Source: RYN-431 sp036388295 (GTDB taxonomy: Bacteria; Planctomycetota; Phycisphaerae; Tepidisphaerales; Tepidisphaeraceae). Taken from it: a stretch of DNA of 11,766 bases. The translations under genes were made by a program, and so were the position numbers. Shown in pieces: positions 5,600 to 11,725 of this stretch (position 1 is its first letter; the number at the start of each line of letters is the position of its first letter). The notes beneath the pieces are model-generated. The model was not told where the DNA came from. It saw only the letters and a list, made by a program, of their open reading frames with translations, and did no database searches. The DNA is taken from assembly GCA_036388295.1 (NCBI GenBank), contig DASVSC010000219.1:1-11766 (forward strand), written 5' to 3'.

Positions 5600-7264
5600 A
5601 TGGACCAGAAACTTGTCAGCCTGATTCGCCCTTCCGCCGTCTCTGCCGCTTGCCCTCTGAACCGCCCGATAGTCTCCCTCCTGGTGGCCCTCGTGCTCGC
5701 TTCCTTCGTGTCTCATCCCGCTCCGGCGGAACCCAAACCCGTGATTCCTGCCCATAATCCCCTGATCTGGGCCGACGTCCCCGACATCGCCATCATCCGT
5801 GTAGGAAAAACCTACTACATGAGCAGCACGACCATGCACATGAGCCCGGGCCTCCCAATCATGAAGTCGGCGGACCTGGTCAATTGGAGCATGGCCTCCT
5901 ACGCCTATCAAACCCTGGCCGACAATGAATCGCTCCGCCTCGAAAACGGCAAGAACGCCTACGGCGCCGGCTCCTGGGCCAGCAGCCTGCGTTACCACGA
6001 CGGCGTGTTCCATGCCTCGACTTTCGCCTACATCACCGGACGCACTCACATCTACACCACCCGCGATCCGGATCGCGGCCCGTGGAAAGAAACGCATTTC
6101 GAGCCCGCGCTGCATGACCACAGCCTGTTTTTCGACGACGACGGTCGCGTCTACATGGTGCACGGGGGCGGTCGCATCACGCTCACCGAACTGAAACCCG
6201 ATCTCTCCGGCATCAAGCCCGGAGGTGTGAACAAGGTTCTCATCGAAAACGTCAACACGATCTTCGGAACCGACTTGGGTGGGCTCAATGGCGAGGGCTC
6301 GCAGCTCTCCAAGATCAACGGCCGCTACTACCTCTTCAACATTGCCTCGCCCAGGAGCCGCTGGGCGCGCAGCGTCATCGTCCACCGCGCCGACACAATC
6401 ACCGGTCCCTACGAGGGTCGCATCGCGCTCGATGATCGCGGTATCGCCCAAGGCGGCCTCATCGATACCCCGGACGGCAAATGGTATGCGTATCTCTTCA
6501 AGGACAACGAGGCCGTCGGTCGCATCCCCTACCTCGTGCCCGTGACTTGGAAGGACGGCTGGCCTGTTCTCGGCGAAAACGGCAAGGTGCCCATGGCGCT
6601 CGACATCCCCGCCGGCGGACAGGGCGTCTCCGGCGTCTCCGGCATCGTCGCCTCCGATGAGTTCGACCGCCGGCCCGGCACCCCCGACCTGCCGCTCGCC
6701 TGGCAATGGAATCACAATCCAGAGCCTCGTGATTGGTCGCTCGCCAAGCGGCCGGGCTACCTGAGCTTCGTCACCAGCCGGGTCGTTTCCACTCTGCCCG
6801 AGGCCACCAATACCCTCACCCAGCGGACCTTCGGCCCTCGCAGTTCCGCCACCACCAGCATCGACGTGAGCGGCATGAAAGACGGCGACTATGCCGGCAT
6901 CGCCGCTTTTCAGAAACGCTATGGATTTGCGGGCGTAAAGATGAGCGGCGACGCCAGATCTCTCGTCATGGTGAGCGCCGACTCCGACCACCCCGAGGAA
7001 ATTGCCTCCGTTCCCCTCTCTGGAAAAACCGTTCACCTCAAGGTCGAATGCGAATTCCAGCCCGCGCCTGAAGTCGCCCGTTTCTCCTACAGCCTGGACG
7101 GACGTTCCTGGACACCCCTCGGTCGTACCTCGCGCCTTTCCTACACCGCGCCGCACTTCATGGGTTATCGCTTCGCCCTCTTCTTTTACTCGACCAAGAC
7201 TTCCGGCGGCCGTGTGGACTTTGACTACTACCGGATCGGGCAAGGGAAGAACGATGGGGACTGA
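5600..7264 (+). CDS. Secreted GH43 glycoside hydrolase (beta-xylosidase/arabinofuranosidase type) with C-terminal beta-sandwich domain
   Basis: A 554-residue exported enzyme. The signal peptide has a long N-region, a hydrophobic core at about 24-39 and a likely APA cleavage site near 43. The five-bladed propeller domain (about 50-335) carries the GH43 residues: base Asp62 in ADVPDIAIIRVG, pKa-tuning Asp173 in HDHSLFFDDDGRVY, and acid Glu232 in LNGEGSQLSKINGRYYLF. AQGGLIDTPDGKWYAYLF (283-300) is also typical. From about 351 (SDEFDR) to the end, the sequence matches the concanavalin-like C-terminal domain found on GH43 xylosidases (WQWNHNPEPRDWSL, PGYL, VDFDYYRIGQG). The exact specificity cannot be read from sequence. 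A GAGGA box (5588-5592) sits 7 bases before the ATG. It follows GH62 by 228 bases, so it may have its own promoter, but it plausibly acts with GH62 on arabinoxylan fragments. Confidence 0.9.
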   Translation: MDQKLVSLIRPSAVSAACPLNRPIVSLLVALVLASFVSHPAPAEPKPVIPAHNPLIWADVPDIAIIRVGKTYYMSSTTMHMSPGLPIMKSADLVNWSMASYAYQTLADNESLRLENGKNAYGAGSWASSLRYHDGVFHASTFAYITGRTHIYTTRDPDRGPWKETHFEPALHDHSLFFDDDGRVYMVHGGGRITLTELKPDLSGIKPGGVNKVLIENVNTIFGTDLGGLNGEGSQLSKINGRYYLFNIASPRSRWARSVIVHRADTITGPYEGRIALDDRGIAQGGLIDTPDGKWYAYLFKDNEAVGRIPYLVPVTWKDGWPVLGENGKVPMALDIPAGGQGVSGVSGIVASDEFDRRPGTPDLPLAWQWNHNPEPRDWSLAKRPGYLSFVTSRVVSTLPEATNTLTQRTFGPRSSATTSIDVSGMKDGDYAGIAAFQKRYGFAGVKMSGDARSLVMVSADSDHPEEIASVPLSGKTVHLKVECEFQPAPEVARFSYSLDGRSWTPLGRTSRLSYTAPHFMGYRFALFFYSTKTSGGRVDFDYYRIGQGKNDGD

Positions 7265-7426
7265 AAGGGCCTGACCTAGATTTTCCCCATTTTTCGACCC
7301 TCATGCCACGACGAACGTGGTCTATGCCAACGGACGCGCCCGGAGGCTAATGACCGACAGATTCCCCTACCGGCAGCCATCCAGGCATGCCCGCGAAGCG
7401 GCAATTCTCAATCATCTTCGTCGCCC

Positions 7427-7560
7427 CGGCCCGGAAGCCGCTGCTGTCATTGACCAGACGATCGATTACGCCGGGCAAGCCAGACGAATCGGGAACGCGC
7501 GATAGCAACAGGCCACGTCGTTCGGCTGTTCCATCGGAAGGATGCGAGAAGATTCGATGA
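7427..7560 (+). repeat. 134-base direct repeat, left copy (flanks katG)
   Basis: It aligns without gaps to 10165-10298 (constant offset 2738). I count 21 mismatches, about 84% identity. The best-kept core is GAACGCGCGATAGCAACAGG (7493-7512 here). Both copies have the same orientation and lie on either side of katG. Similarity stops abruptly outside these limits. Confidence 0.8.
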
Positions 7561-7641
7561 AGCGCCCTTCTCCGTTTTTCGCCGACGATGTCGTCATGCC
7601 GCCCGGTGGATCAGCCCTTGCTCGGCCTGTTCGCAAAACGC

Positions 7642-7681
7642 CAGCGGCCGGGATTGCGACGCATGCACATCCCGGCCGTTG
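7642..7681 (-). terminator. Hairpin downstream of katG
   Basis: CGGCCGGGAT (7645-7654) pairs exactly with ATCCCGGCCG (7669-7678) around a 14-base loop, and three further pairs (one G-T) extend the stem to 7642 and 7681. It begins 25 bases after the katG stop on the minus strand and is followed there by a short GCGTTTTGCG segment. It is likely a transcription end, with only a weak T-run. Confidence 0.55.
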
Positions 7682-7706
7682 ACGTTGTCCGCCCCAATCG
7701 CCTGCG

Positions 7707-9986
7707 TCATTGGGCGACATCAAAGCGATCGAGATTCATCACTTTCACCCAGGCCGCGACGAAGTCCTGGACGAACTTCTTGTTCGCGTCCGCGCTGGCG
7801 TAAACCTCGGCCAGCGCCCGGAGGATAGCGTTGGAGCCGAAGACGAGGTCGACGCGTGTGCCAGTCCATTTGATCGCGCCGGTGCTGCGGTCGCGCCCCT
7901 CGAAGTGGCTGGAGTCACGGCTGGTCGACTTCCACTCGGTGCCCATGTCGAGCAGGTTGACGAAGAAGTCGTTGGTCAGTGTTTCCGGCCGCTTGGTGAA
8001 GACGCCGTTCTGGCTTTGGCCTTCATTGGCATTGAGGACGCGCAGGCCGCCGATCAGGGCGGTCATTTCCGGCGCGGTGAGCGTGAGCAACTGGGCCTTG
8101 TCGATCAGCAGGTTTTCGGCCGGCACGGTGGACCTGGCCTTCACGTAGTTGCGGAAGCCGTCGGCCTGCGGTTCGAGGAACGCGACCGACGTCACATCCG
8201 TCTGCTCCTGAGTGGCGTCCGCCCGGCCGGGCGTGAAAGGAACGGTCACGGCTTCGCCGGCGGCCTTGGCGGCTTGCTCGACGGCGGCCGAACCGGCCAG
8301 GACGATCAGATCCGCCAGCGAGACTTTCTTTCCGGTCGACGTGATCAAGCCGCTTTGTGCGCCGTTGAAGTCGGCCTGAATCTTCTCCAGCGTCTTGAGC
8401 ACCTTCGTCAGTTGGGCCGGCTGGTTGACGGGCCAGTCCTTCATGGGTGCCAGGCGAATGCGTGCGCCGTTCGCGCCGCCGCGCTTGTCGGAACCGCGGA
8501 ACGTCGAGGCGGACGCCCATGCCGTCGAGACGAGTTGCGAAATCGTCAGGCCGGATGCGAGGATCTTCGCCTTCAGCGCCGTCACGTCTTTCTCGTCGAT
8601 CGGCTTGTGATCGACGGCCGGAATCGGGTCCTGCCAGATGAGTTCCTCGGCCGGCACGTCCGGGCCGAGGTAGCGGACGCGCGGGCCCATGTCGCGGTGC
8701 GTGAGTTTGAACCACGCGCGGGCGAAGGCATCGGCGAACTGGTCGGGGTTCTGGTGGAACCGGCGGGAAATCTTCTCGTACGCGGGGTCGACACGCAGGG
8801 CCAGGTCGCTCGTCAGCATCGCCGGGGCGTGCCGTTTGGCCGGGTCATGGGCGTCCGGAATGGTGCCGGTGCCGGCGTCGCCCTTCGGCTTCCACTGGTG
8901 GGCACCGCCGGGGCTTTTGGTCAGTTCCCATTCGTAGCCGAACAGGTTGTCGAAGTAGTCATGGCTCCACTGGGTCGGCTTGGTCGTCCAGGTGACTTCC
9001 AGGCCGCTGGTGATGGTGTGAGCGCCTTTTCCGGTGCCGTAGCTGTTTTTCCAGCCGAAGCCTTGGGCTTCGAGGCCGCTGGCTTCGGGTTCGACATCGA
9101 CGTGCGACGCAGGGGCCGCGCCGTGGGTTTTGCCGAACGTGTGCCCGCCGGCGATCAGGGCGACCGTTTCCTCGTCATCCATGGCCATGCGGCCGAAGGT
9201 TTCGCGGATGTCGTGCGCCGACTTCAGGGGATCGGGGTTGCCGTCCGGGCCTTCGGGATTGACGTAAATCAGGCCCATCTGGACGGCCGCCAGCGGGTCG
9301 GCCAGATTGCGGCTACGGCTGTGGATCTGGCCGTCGGCGTCGTCGTCGGAGCTGACCACGCCGCCGTCCTGTTCGACACCGGGCGACCCGTCGGCGTAGC
9401 GGATGTCACCGCCGAGCCACTTGGTTTCGCTGCCCCAGTAGACGTCCTGATCCGGCTCCCAGGTGTCGGCGCGACCGCCGGCGAAGCCGAAGGTCTTGAA
9501 GCCCATCGTTTCCAGCGCGACGTTGCCGGTGAGGATCATCAGGTCGGCCCAGGAAATCTTGCTGCCGTACTTCTGTTTGATCGGCCAGAGCAGGCGGCGG
9601 GCCTTGTCGAGACTGACGTTGTCGGGCCAGCTGTTGAGCGGCGCGAAGCGTTGCTGCCCGCGGCCGCCGCCGCCCCGGCCGTCGGCGGTGCGGTACGTGC
9701 CGGCACTGTGCCACGCCATGCGGATAAAGAGCGGGCCGTAGTGACCGAAGTCGGCGGGCCACCAGTCCTGCGAGTCGGTCATCAGGGCGGCGAGGTCTTT
9801 CTTCAAAGCCGAAAAATCAAGGCTTTTGAATGCTTCAGCGTAGTCAAAATCCGCGCCCATCGGGTCGGACTTGGCGGAATGCTGACTGAGCAGTTCGACC
9901 TTCAGTTGCTTCGGCCACCAGTCGCGGTTGGTGGCGGCGGCGGTGCTGGCGGTAGGGTTGAACGGACACTTCGCTTCGGTGGACAT
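7707..9986 (-). CDS. katG: Catalase-peroxidase KatG
   Basis: A 759-residue bifunctional haem enzyme that removes hydrogen peroxide by catalase and peroxidase reactions. The N-terminal haem domain has the distal triad in RMAWHSAGTYR (Arg89, Trp92, His93) and the proximal ligand His282 in GGHTFGKTHGA, with Trp333 (VTW) and Asp394 (TSDLAL) beside it. The Met-Tyr-Trp crosslink that gives catalase activity is predicted from Trp92, Tyr241 (LIYVNPEGP) and Met267 (RMAMDD); the mobile Arg431 is in THRDMGP. The second, haem-less domain is complete to the C-terminus, so the gene looks intact. Loop LL1 is long: Trp92 to Tyr241 spans 149 residues against 122 in the M. tuberculosis enzyme, with the extra residues in an acidic stretch near 200-226. 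There is no signal peptide. A purine-rich GAAAGAAAG precedes the ATG. Direct repeats lie on both sides. Confidence 0.98.
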   Translation of the reverse strand: MSTEAKCPFNPTASTAAATNRDWWPKQLKVELLSQHSAKSDPMGADFDYAEAFKSLDFSALKKDLAALMTDSQDWWPADFGHYGPLFIRMAWHSAGTYRTADGRGGGGRGQQRFAPLNSWPDNVSLDKARRLLWPIKQKYGSKISWADLMILTGNVALETMGFKTFGFAGGRADTWEPDQDVYWGSETKWLGGDIRYADGSPGVEQDGGVVSSDDDADGQIHSRSRNLADPLAAVQMGLIYVNPEGPDGNPDPLKSAHDIRETFGRMAMDDEETVALIAGGHTFGKTHGAAPASHVDVEPEASGLEAQGFGWKNSYGTGKGAHTITSGLEVTWTTKPTQWSHDYFDNLFGYEWELTKSPGGAHQWKPKGDAGTGTIPDAHDPAKRHAPAMLTSDLALRVDPAYEKISRRFHQNPDQFADAFARAWFKLTHRDMGPRVRYLGPDVPAEELIWQDPIPAVDHKPIDEKDVTALKAKILASGLTISQLVSTAWASASTFRGSDKRGGANGARIRLAPMKDWPVNQPAQLTKVLKTLEKIQADFNGAQSGLITSTGKKVSLADLIVLAGSAAVEQAAKAAGEAVTVPFTPGRADATQEQTDVTSVAFLEPQADGFRNYVKARSTVPAENLLIDKAQLLTLTAPEMTALIGGLRVLNANEGQSQNGVFTKRPETLTNDFFVNLLDMGTEWKSTSRDSSHFEGRDRSTGAIKWTGTRVDLVFGSNAILRALAEVYASADANKKFVQDFVAAWVKVMNLDRFDVAQ

Positions 9987-10004
9987 TAGCTTTCTTTCTA
10001 TCCG

Positions 10005-10046
10005 AAAATCCGGCGCATGACTTTCATCGTCGGCTGGCCGGATTTT
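10005..10046. promoter_or_regulatory. Inverted repeat in the katG leader
   Basis: AAAATCCGGC (10005-10014) and GCCGGATTTT (10037-10046) are perfect reverse complements around a 22-base loop, ending 18 bases before the katG start codon. It could be an operator for a dimeric repressor, or an RNA hairpin in the leader. It does not match a Fur/PerR or OxyR consensus that I recognise. Confidence 0.4.
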
Positions 10047-10164
10047 TCAATTATTGAGGCGGTCGGCGAACCGATCGCAAAACTTGGGGGCAAGCGGCTG
10101 ATCGCGGCACAGAGCGTAAGGCGAGCGACCCCTGCTGTCGAGCGGCCAACAGCGACCACGGCTT

Positions 10165-10298
10165 CGGCCCGGATGCCGCTGCTGTCATTGAGCAGACGAC
10201 CGATTACGACGGGCCGGCCAGACGAGTCGTGAACGCGCGATAGCAACAGGCAACGTCGTTCACTCGCTCCACTGGAAGGACGCGAGAGGTCTGGATGA
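10165..10298 (+). repeat. 134-base direct repeat, right copy (flanks katG)
   Basis: This is the partner of 7427-7560, in the same orientation and without gaps, about 84% identical by hand count. It lies 178 bases upstream of the katG start. Read on the plus strand, both copies share one open frame ending at the same TAG (10241-10243 here), coding for peptides related to AAAVIEQTTDYDGPARRVVN. The differences are mostly amino-acid changing, so conserved coding function is doubtful. Confidence 0.8.
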
Positions 10299-10495
10299 CG
10301 GCCTACCCGCAGCCCGAGCGTTCATTCGTCTGCAAGTCGAAAAACCCCGACTGCTTGCTGACCGGATGAAAAGTTCGAAGGGTGTCTTGGCCGGCATGTC
10401 GTTAGTTCTGGATCATGCAAAGCGGCAGGCGTGGGTGCTGCGGGCGCATACTCACGGCCGTGGCACCGTGACATTGTGACGATGCCTTCGTCGCC

Positions 10496-10765
10496 TTAGC
10501 GGGACTGTTCGGCGAATAAGTTAACGGCCGGCTGTCCGAGCGCTTTGGCCAGGCTGGTGACGGTCGATAGCCGTGGGTCGCAGGCCCCGGCCTCGATTAA
10601 ATGGATGGTGGCGCGCGACAGGTCGGCGGCCTGGGCGAGTTGGTGCTGCGTCCAGCCCGCCCGCTGGCGGGCCGTGGCGACGTTGCGGGCCAGGTGCAGG
10701 ATCATCCGGCGTCGCTCGACGTCCGGCAGGGCGGGCGTACCTTCCGGTGGGATCGCGTTAAGCAT
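10496..10765 (-). CDS. XRE-family helix-turn-helix regulator
   Basis: A small cytoplasmic protein of 89 residues that is essentially one XRE/Cro-type DNA-binding domain (about 26-86) behind a 20-residue leader. The helix-turn-helix is clear: ARNVATARQRAGWTQHQLAQ, then AADLSRATIHLIEAG and LSTVTSLAKALG. There is no ligand or peptidase domain. The ATG at 10765 is preceded by AGGGG at a 5-base spacing; the longer in-frame frame up to 10960 starts with TTG and overlaps a better-supported small ORF, so I reject it. The ribosome binding site adjoins the stop codon of that ORF (8-base gap), which suggests translational coupling. The pair points away from the Met/Cys-rich gene at 11246, so it is a natural candidate to regulate both directions. 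That is inference. Confidence 0.88.
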   Translation of the reverse strand: MLNAIPPEGTPALPDVERRRMILHLARNVATARQRAGWTQHQLAQAADLSRATIHLIEAGACDPRLSTVTSLAKALGQPAVNLFAEQSR

Positions 10766-10773
10766 ATCGGCCC

Positions 10774-10941
10774 CTAGTTCCGACGCGGGTCGAACCGCGG
10801 TCTGCTTGCCGCTGCCAATTGCCGGGCGCGGTGCCAGGCGTACCAATAGGCCGCGACCGGGATCGGGGCACACGCCATCGAGCCACGCCAAGGAACGGCG
10901 AATCTGGCGACGCTCGGCCGATCTGCGGTGACGGGATGCAT
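10774..10941 (-). CDS. 55-residue small protein ahead of the XRE gene
   Basis: The evidence for this short gene is its signals. The ATG at 10941 follows GGAAGGAG with a 6-base spacer, one of the strongest ribosome binding sites in the window, and its TAG stop (10774-10776) runs into the AGGGG box of the XRE gene. The protein is unfamiliar: Arg-rich ends (ADRPSVARFAVPWRG and ASRPRFDPRRN) around a more hydrophobic middle, MACAPIPVAAYWYAWHRARQ (22-41), too short and charged for a sure membrane helix. It could be a real microprotein, perhaps a partner of the XRE protein, or a leader peptide that couples translation. I know of no family for it. Confidence 0.5.
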   Translation of the reverse strand: MHPVTADRPSVARFAVPWRGSMACAPIPVAAYWYAWHRARQLAAASRPRFDPRRN

Positions 10942-11245
10942 GGCGGTCTCCTTCCAACAACCTACTCCTACTATGTATGCAGGAATTATCGGTATTACAT
11001 TATCATCGCATGACCTAAAAGTCCATCATTTATGGAACTTACCTCCGACAGCGGCCACGCTTTCTTGATCTCCTATAGATTTAGTATAATTACAAGTCGA
11101 GGTTAATCCTAGACTTGCGCGCCTAATCCTTCCGACACCACGTCAATTCGTCTTGCGACGACAGTGTGAGTTCTTCTAGAGTCAGTCCTCACGCGGCGGG
11201 CCCCGTCGCACGATTTCGAATCCCATTCCAACACTAGGAACCACT
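10942..11245. other. AT-rich divergent control region
   Basis: This 304-base spacer is visibly richer in A and T than the rest of the window, especially 10957-11100. It separates the start of the 55-aa ORF/XRE pair (minus) from the Met/Cys-rich gene (plus). On the minus strand GATAAT occurs twice in direct orientation 14 bases apart (10985-10990 and 10999-11004), which may serve as -10 elements or as a regulator site. The plus strand carries TATAAT (11085-11090). Confidence 0.5.
11062..11090 (+). promoter_or_regulatory. Candidate promoter of the Met/Cys-rich gene
   Basis: A perfect -10 hexamer TATAAT (11085-11090) is preceded 17 bases upstream by TTCTTG (11062-11067), a partial -35; TTGATC (11065-11070) is closer to consensus but only 14 bases away. 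Initiation near 11097 would leave a leader of about 150 bases before the ATG at 11246. Confidence 0.45.
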
Positions 11246-11725
11246 ATGAACCCGATGATGACCAGCGAACGCATGATGCAGATGGGCATGATGCCCGGCC
11301 AGTCGATGCCGATGACCCCGTCCATGACGCCCGGCATGATGATGTCGCCCGCCATGCCGGGCATGATGATGCCGCGTTGCACCATGACCATGGAAAAGTG
11401 TCCCGGTGGCATGAAAATCACCTGTGTCTGCGAAGACAAGACCGCGGCCATGATGCTGCAGCAGATGATGATGATGAATGCCGGCGGCATGATGGGCTGC
11501 TGCATCATGATGAACGGCCAAATGGTCTGCATGTGCAACATGACGATGTGCATGTGCAACTGCGAGATGACCGACATGGGCTGCGTCATGACCTGCACCA
11601 GTGGCGACAAGAACGCCGAAAAAATGTGCCAAGCCTGCTGCGACTGCATGAACAGCATGATGATGCCCGGCACCTGCTGCTACCTGATGATGAACAACAT
11701 GCCGATGTGCTGCTGCGTCTGCTAA
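11246..11725 (+). CDS. Methionine- and cysteine-rich protein, putative soft-metal-binding (metallothionein-like)
   Basis: A 159-residue protein with 48 Met (30%) and 23 Cys (14%) by my count, and no His, Phe or Trp. Residues 1-43 are Cys-free and Met/Pro/Gly-rich (MPMTPSMTPGMMMSPAMPGM at 21-40), like the Met clusters that hold copper(I) in copper-handling proteins. Residues 45-159 mix Met with dense CC, CxC and CxxC motifs: CVC (60-62), CMC (95-97), CMCNC (102-106), CQACCDC (128-134), CCCVC (155-159). Two halves (45-97 and 97-159) share CxMTM, TC...DKxA and CC..MMN landmarks, suggesting a duplicated module. There is no signal peptide, so it is probably cytoplasmic. AGGAA sits 5 bases before the ATG, and TATAAT lies further upstream. 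Metal binding, redox buffering or sulfur storage all fit; no named family is claimed. The antisense open frame is His-rich only because ATG reads as CAT. Confidence 0.8.
   Translation: MNPMMTSERMMQMGMMPGQSMPMTPSMTPGMMMSPAMPGMMMPRCTMTMEKCPGGMKITCVCEDKTAAMMLQQMMMMNAGGMMGCCIMMNGQMVCMCNMTMCMCNCEMTDMGCVMTCTSGDKNAEKMCQACCDCMNSMMMPGTCCYLMMNNMPMCCCVC

Larger units (their letters stand above)
7265..7706. other. Gene-free spacer between GH43 and katG
   Basis: These 442 bases hold no gene I can support. They contain the left 134-base direct repeat (7427-7560) and the hairpin that follows katG (7642-7681). A short plus-strand open frame (7317-7505) ends inside the repeat at the TAG at 7503-7505, but has no ribosome binding site. 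No hairpin terminator is evident directly after GH43. Confidence 0.5.
9987..10495. other. Gene-free spacer upstream of katG
   Basis: These 509 bases hold the katG leader with an inverted repeat (10005-10046), the right direct repeat (10165-10298), and about 200 bases (10299-10495) in which I see nothing recognisable. Open frames at 10017-10232 (plus) and 9998-10246 (minus) lack ribosome binding sites and family features. Confidence 0.5.

Noticed and set aside
5555..7243. A 562-codon open frame antisense to the GH43 gene.
   Set aside because: The GH43 motifs on the plus strand are unambiguous; the antisense product has no domain features and no ribosome binding site.
7710..9989. A 759-codon open frame exactly antisense to katG.
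   Set aside because: It is the mirror of a highly conserved gene in GC-rich DNA, with no recognisable domain; KatG is certain on the minus strand.
10017..10232. A 71-codon plus-strand frame upstream of katG (and an 82-codon minus-strand frame over the same bases).
   Set aside because: No start signals; they overlap the katG leader hairpin and the direct repeat, whose two copies do not preserve these frames.
10766..10960. N-terminal extension of the XRE protein from a TTG at 10960.
   Set aside because: A well-placed AGGGG box precedes the internal ATG at 10765, and another frame over the same bases has a strong ribosome binding site.
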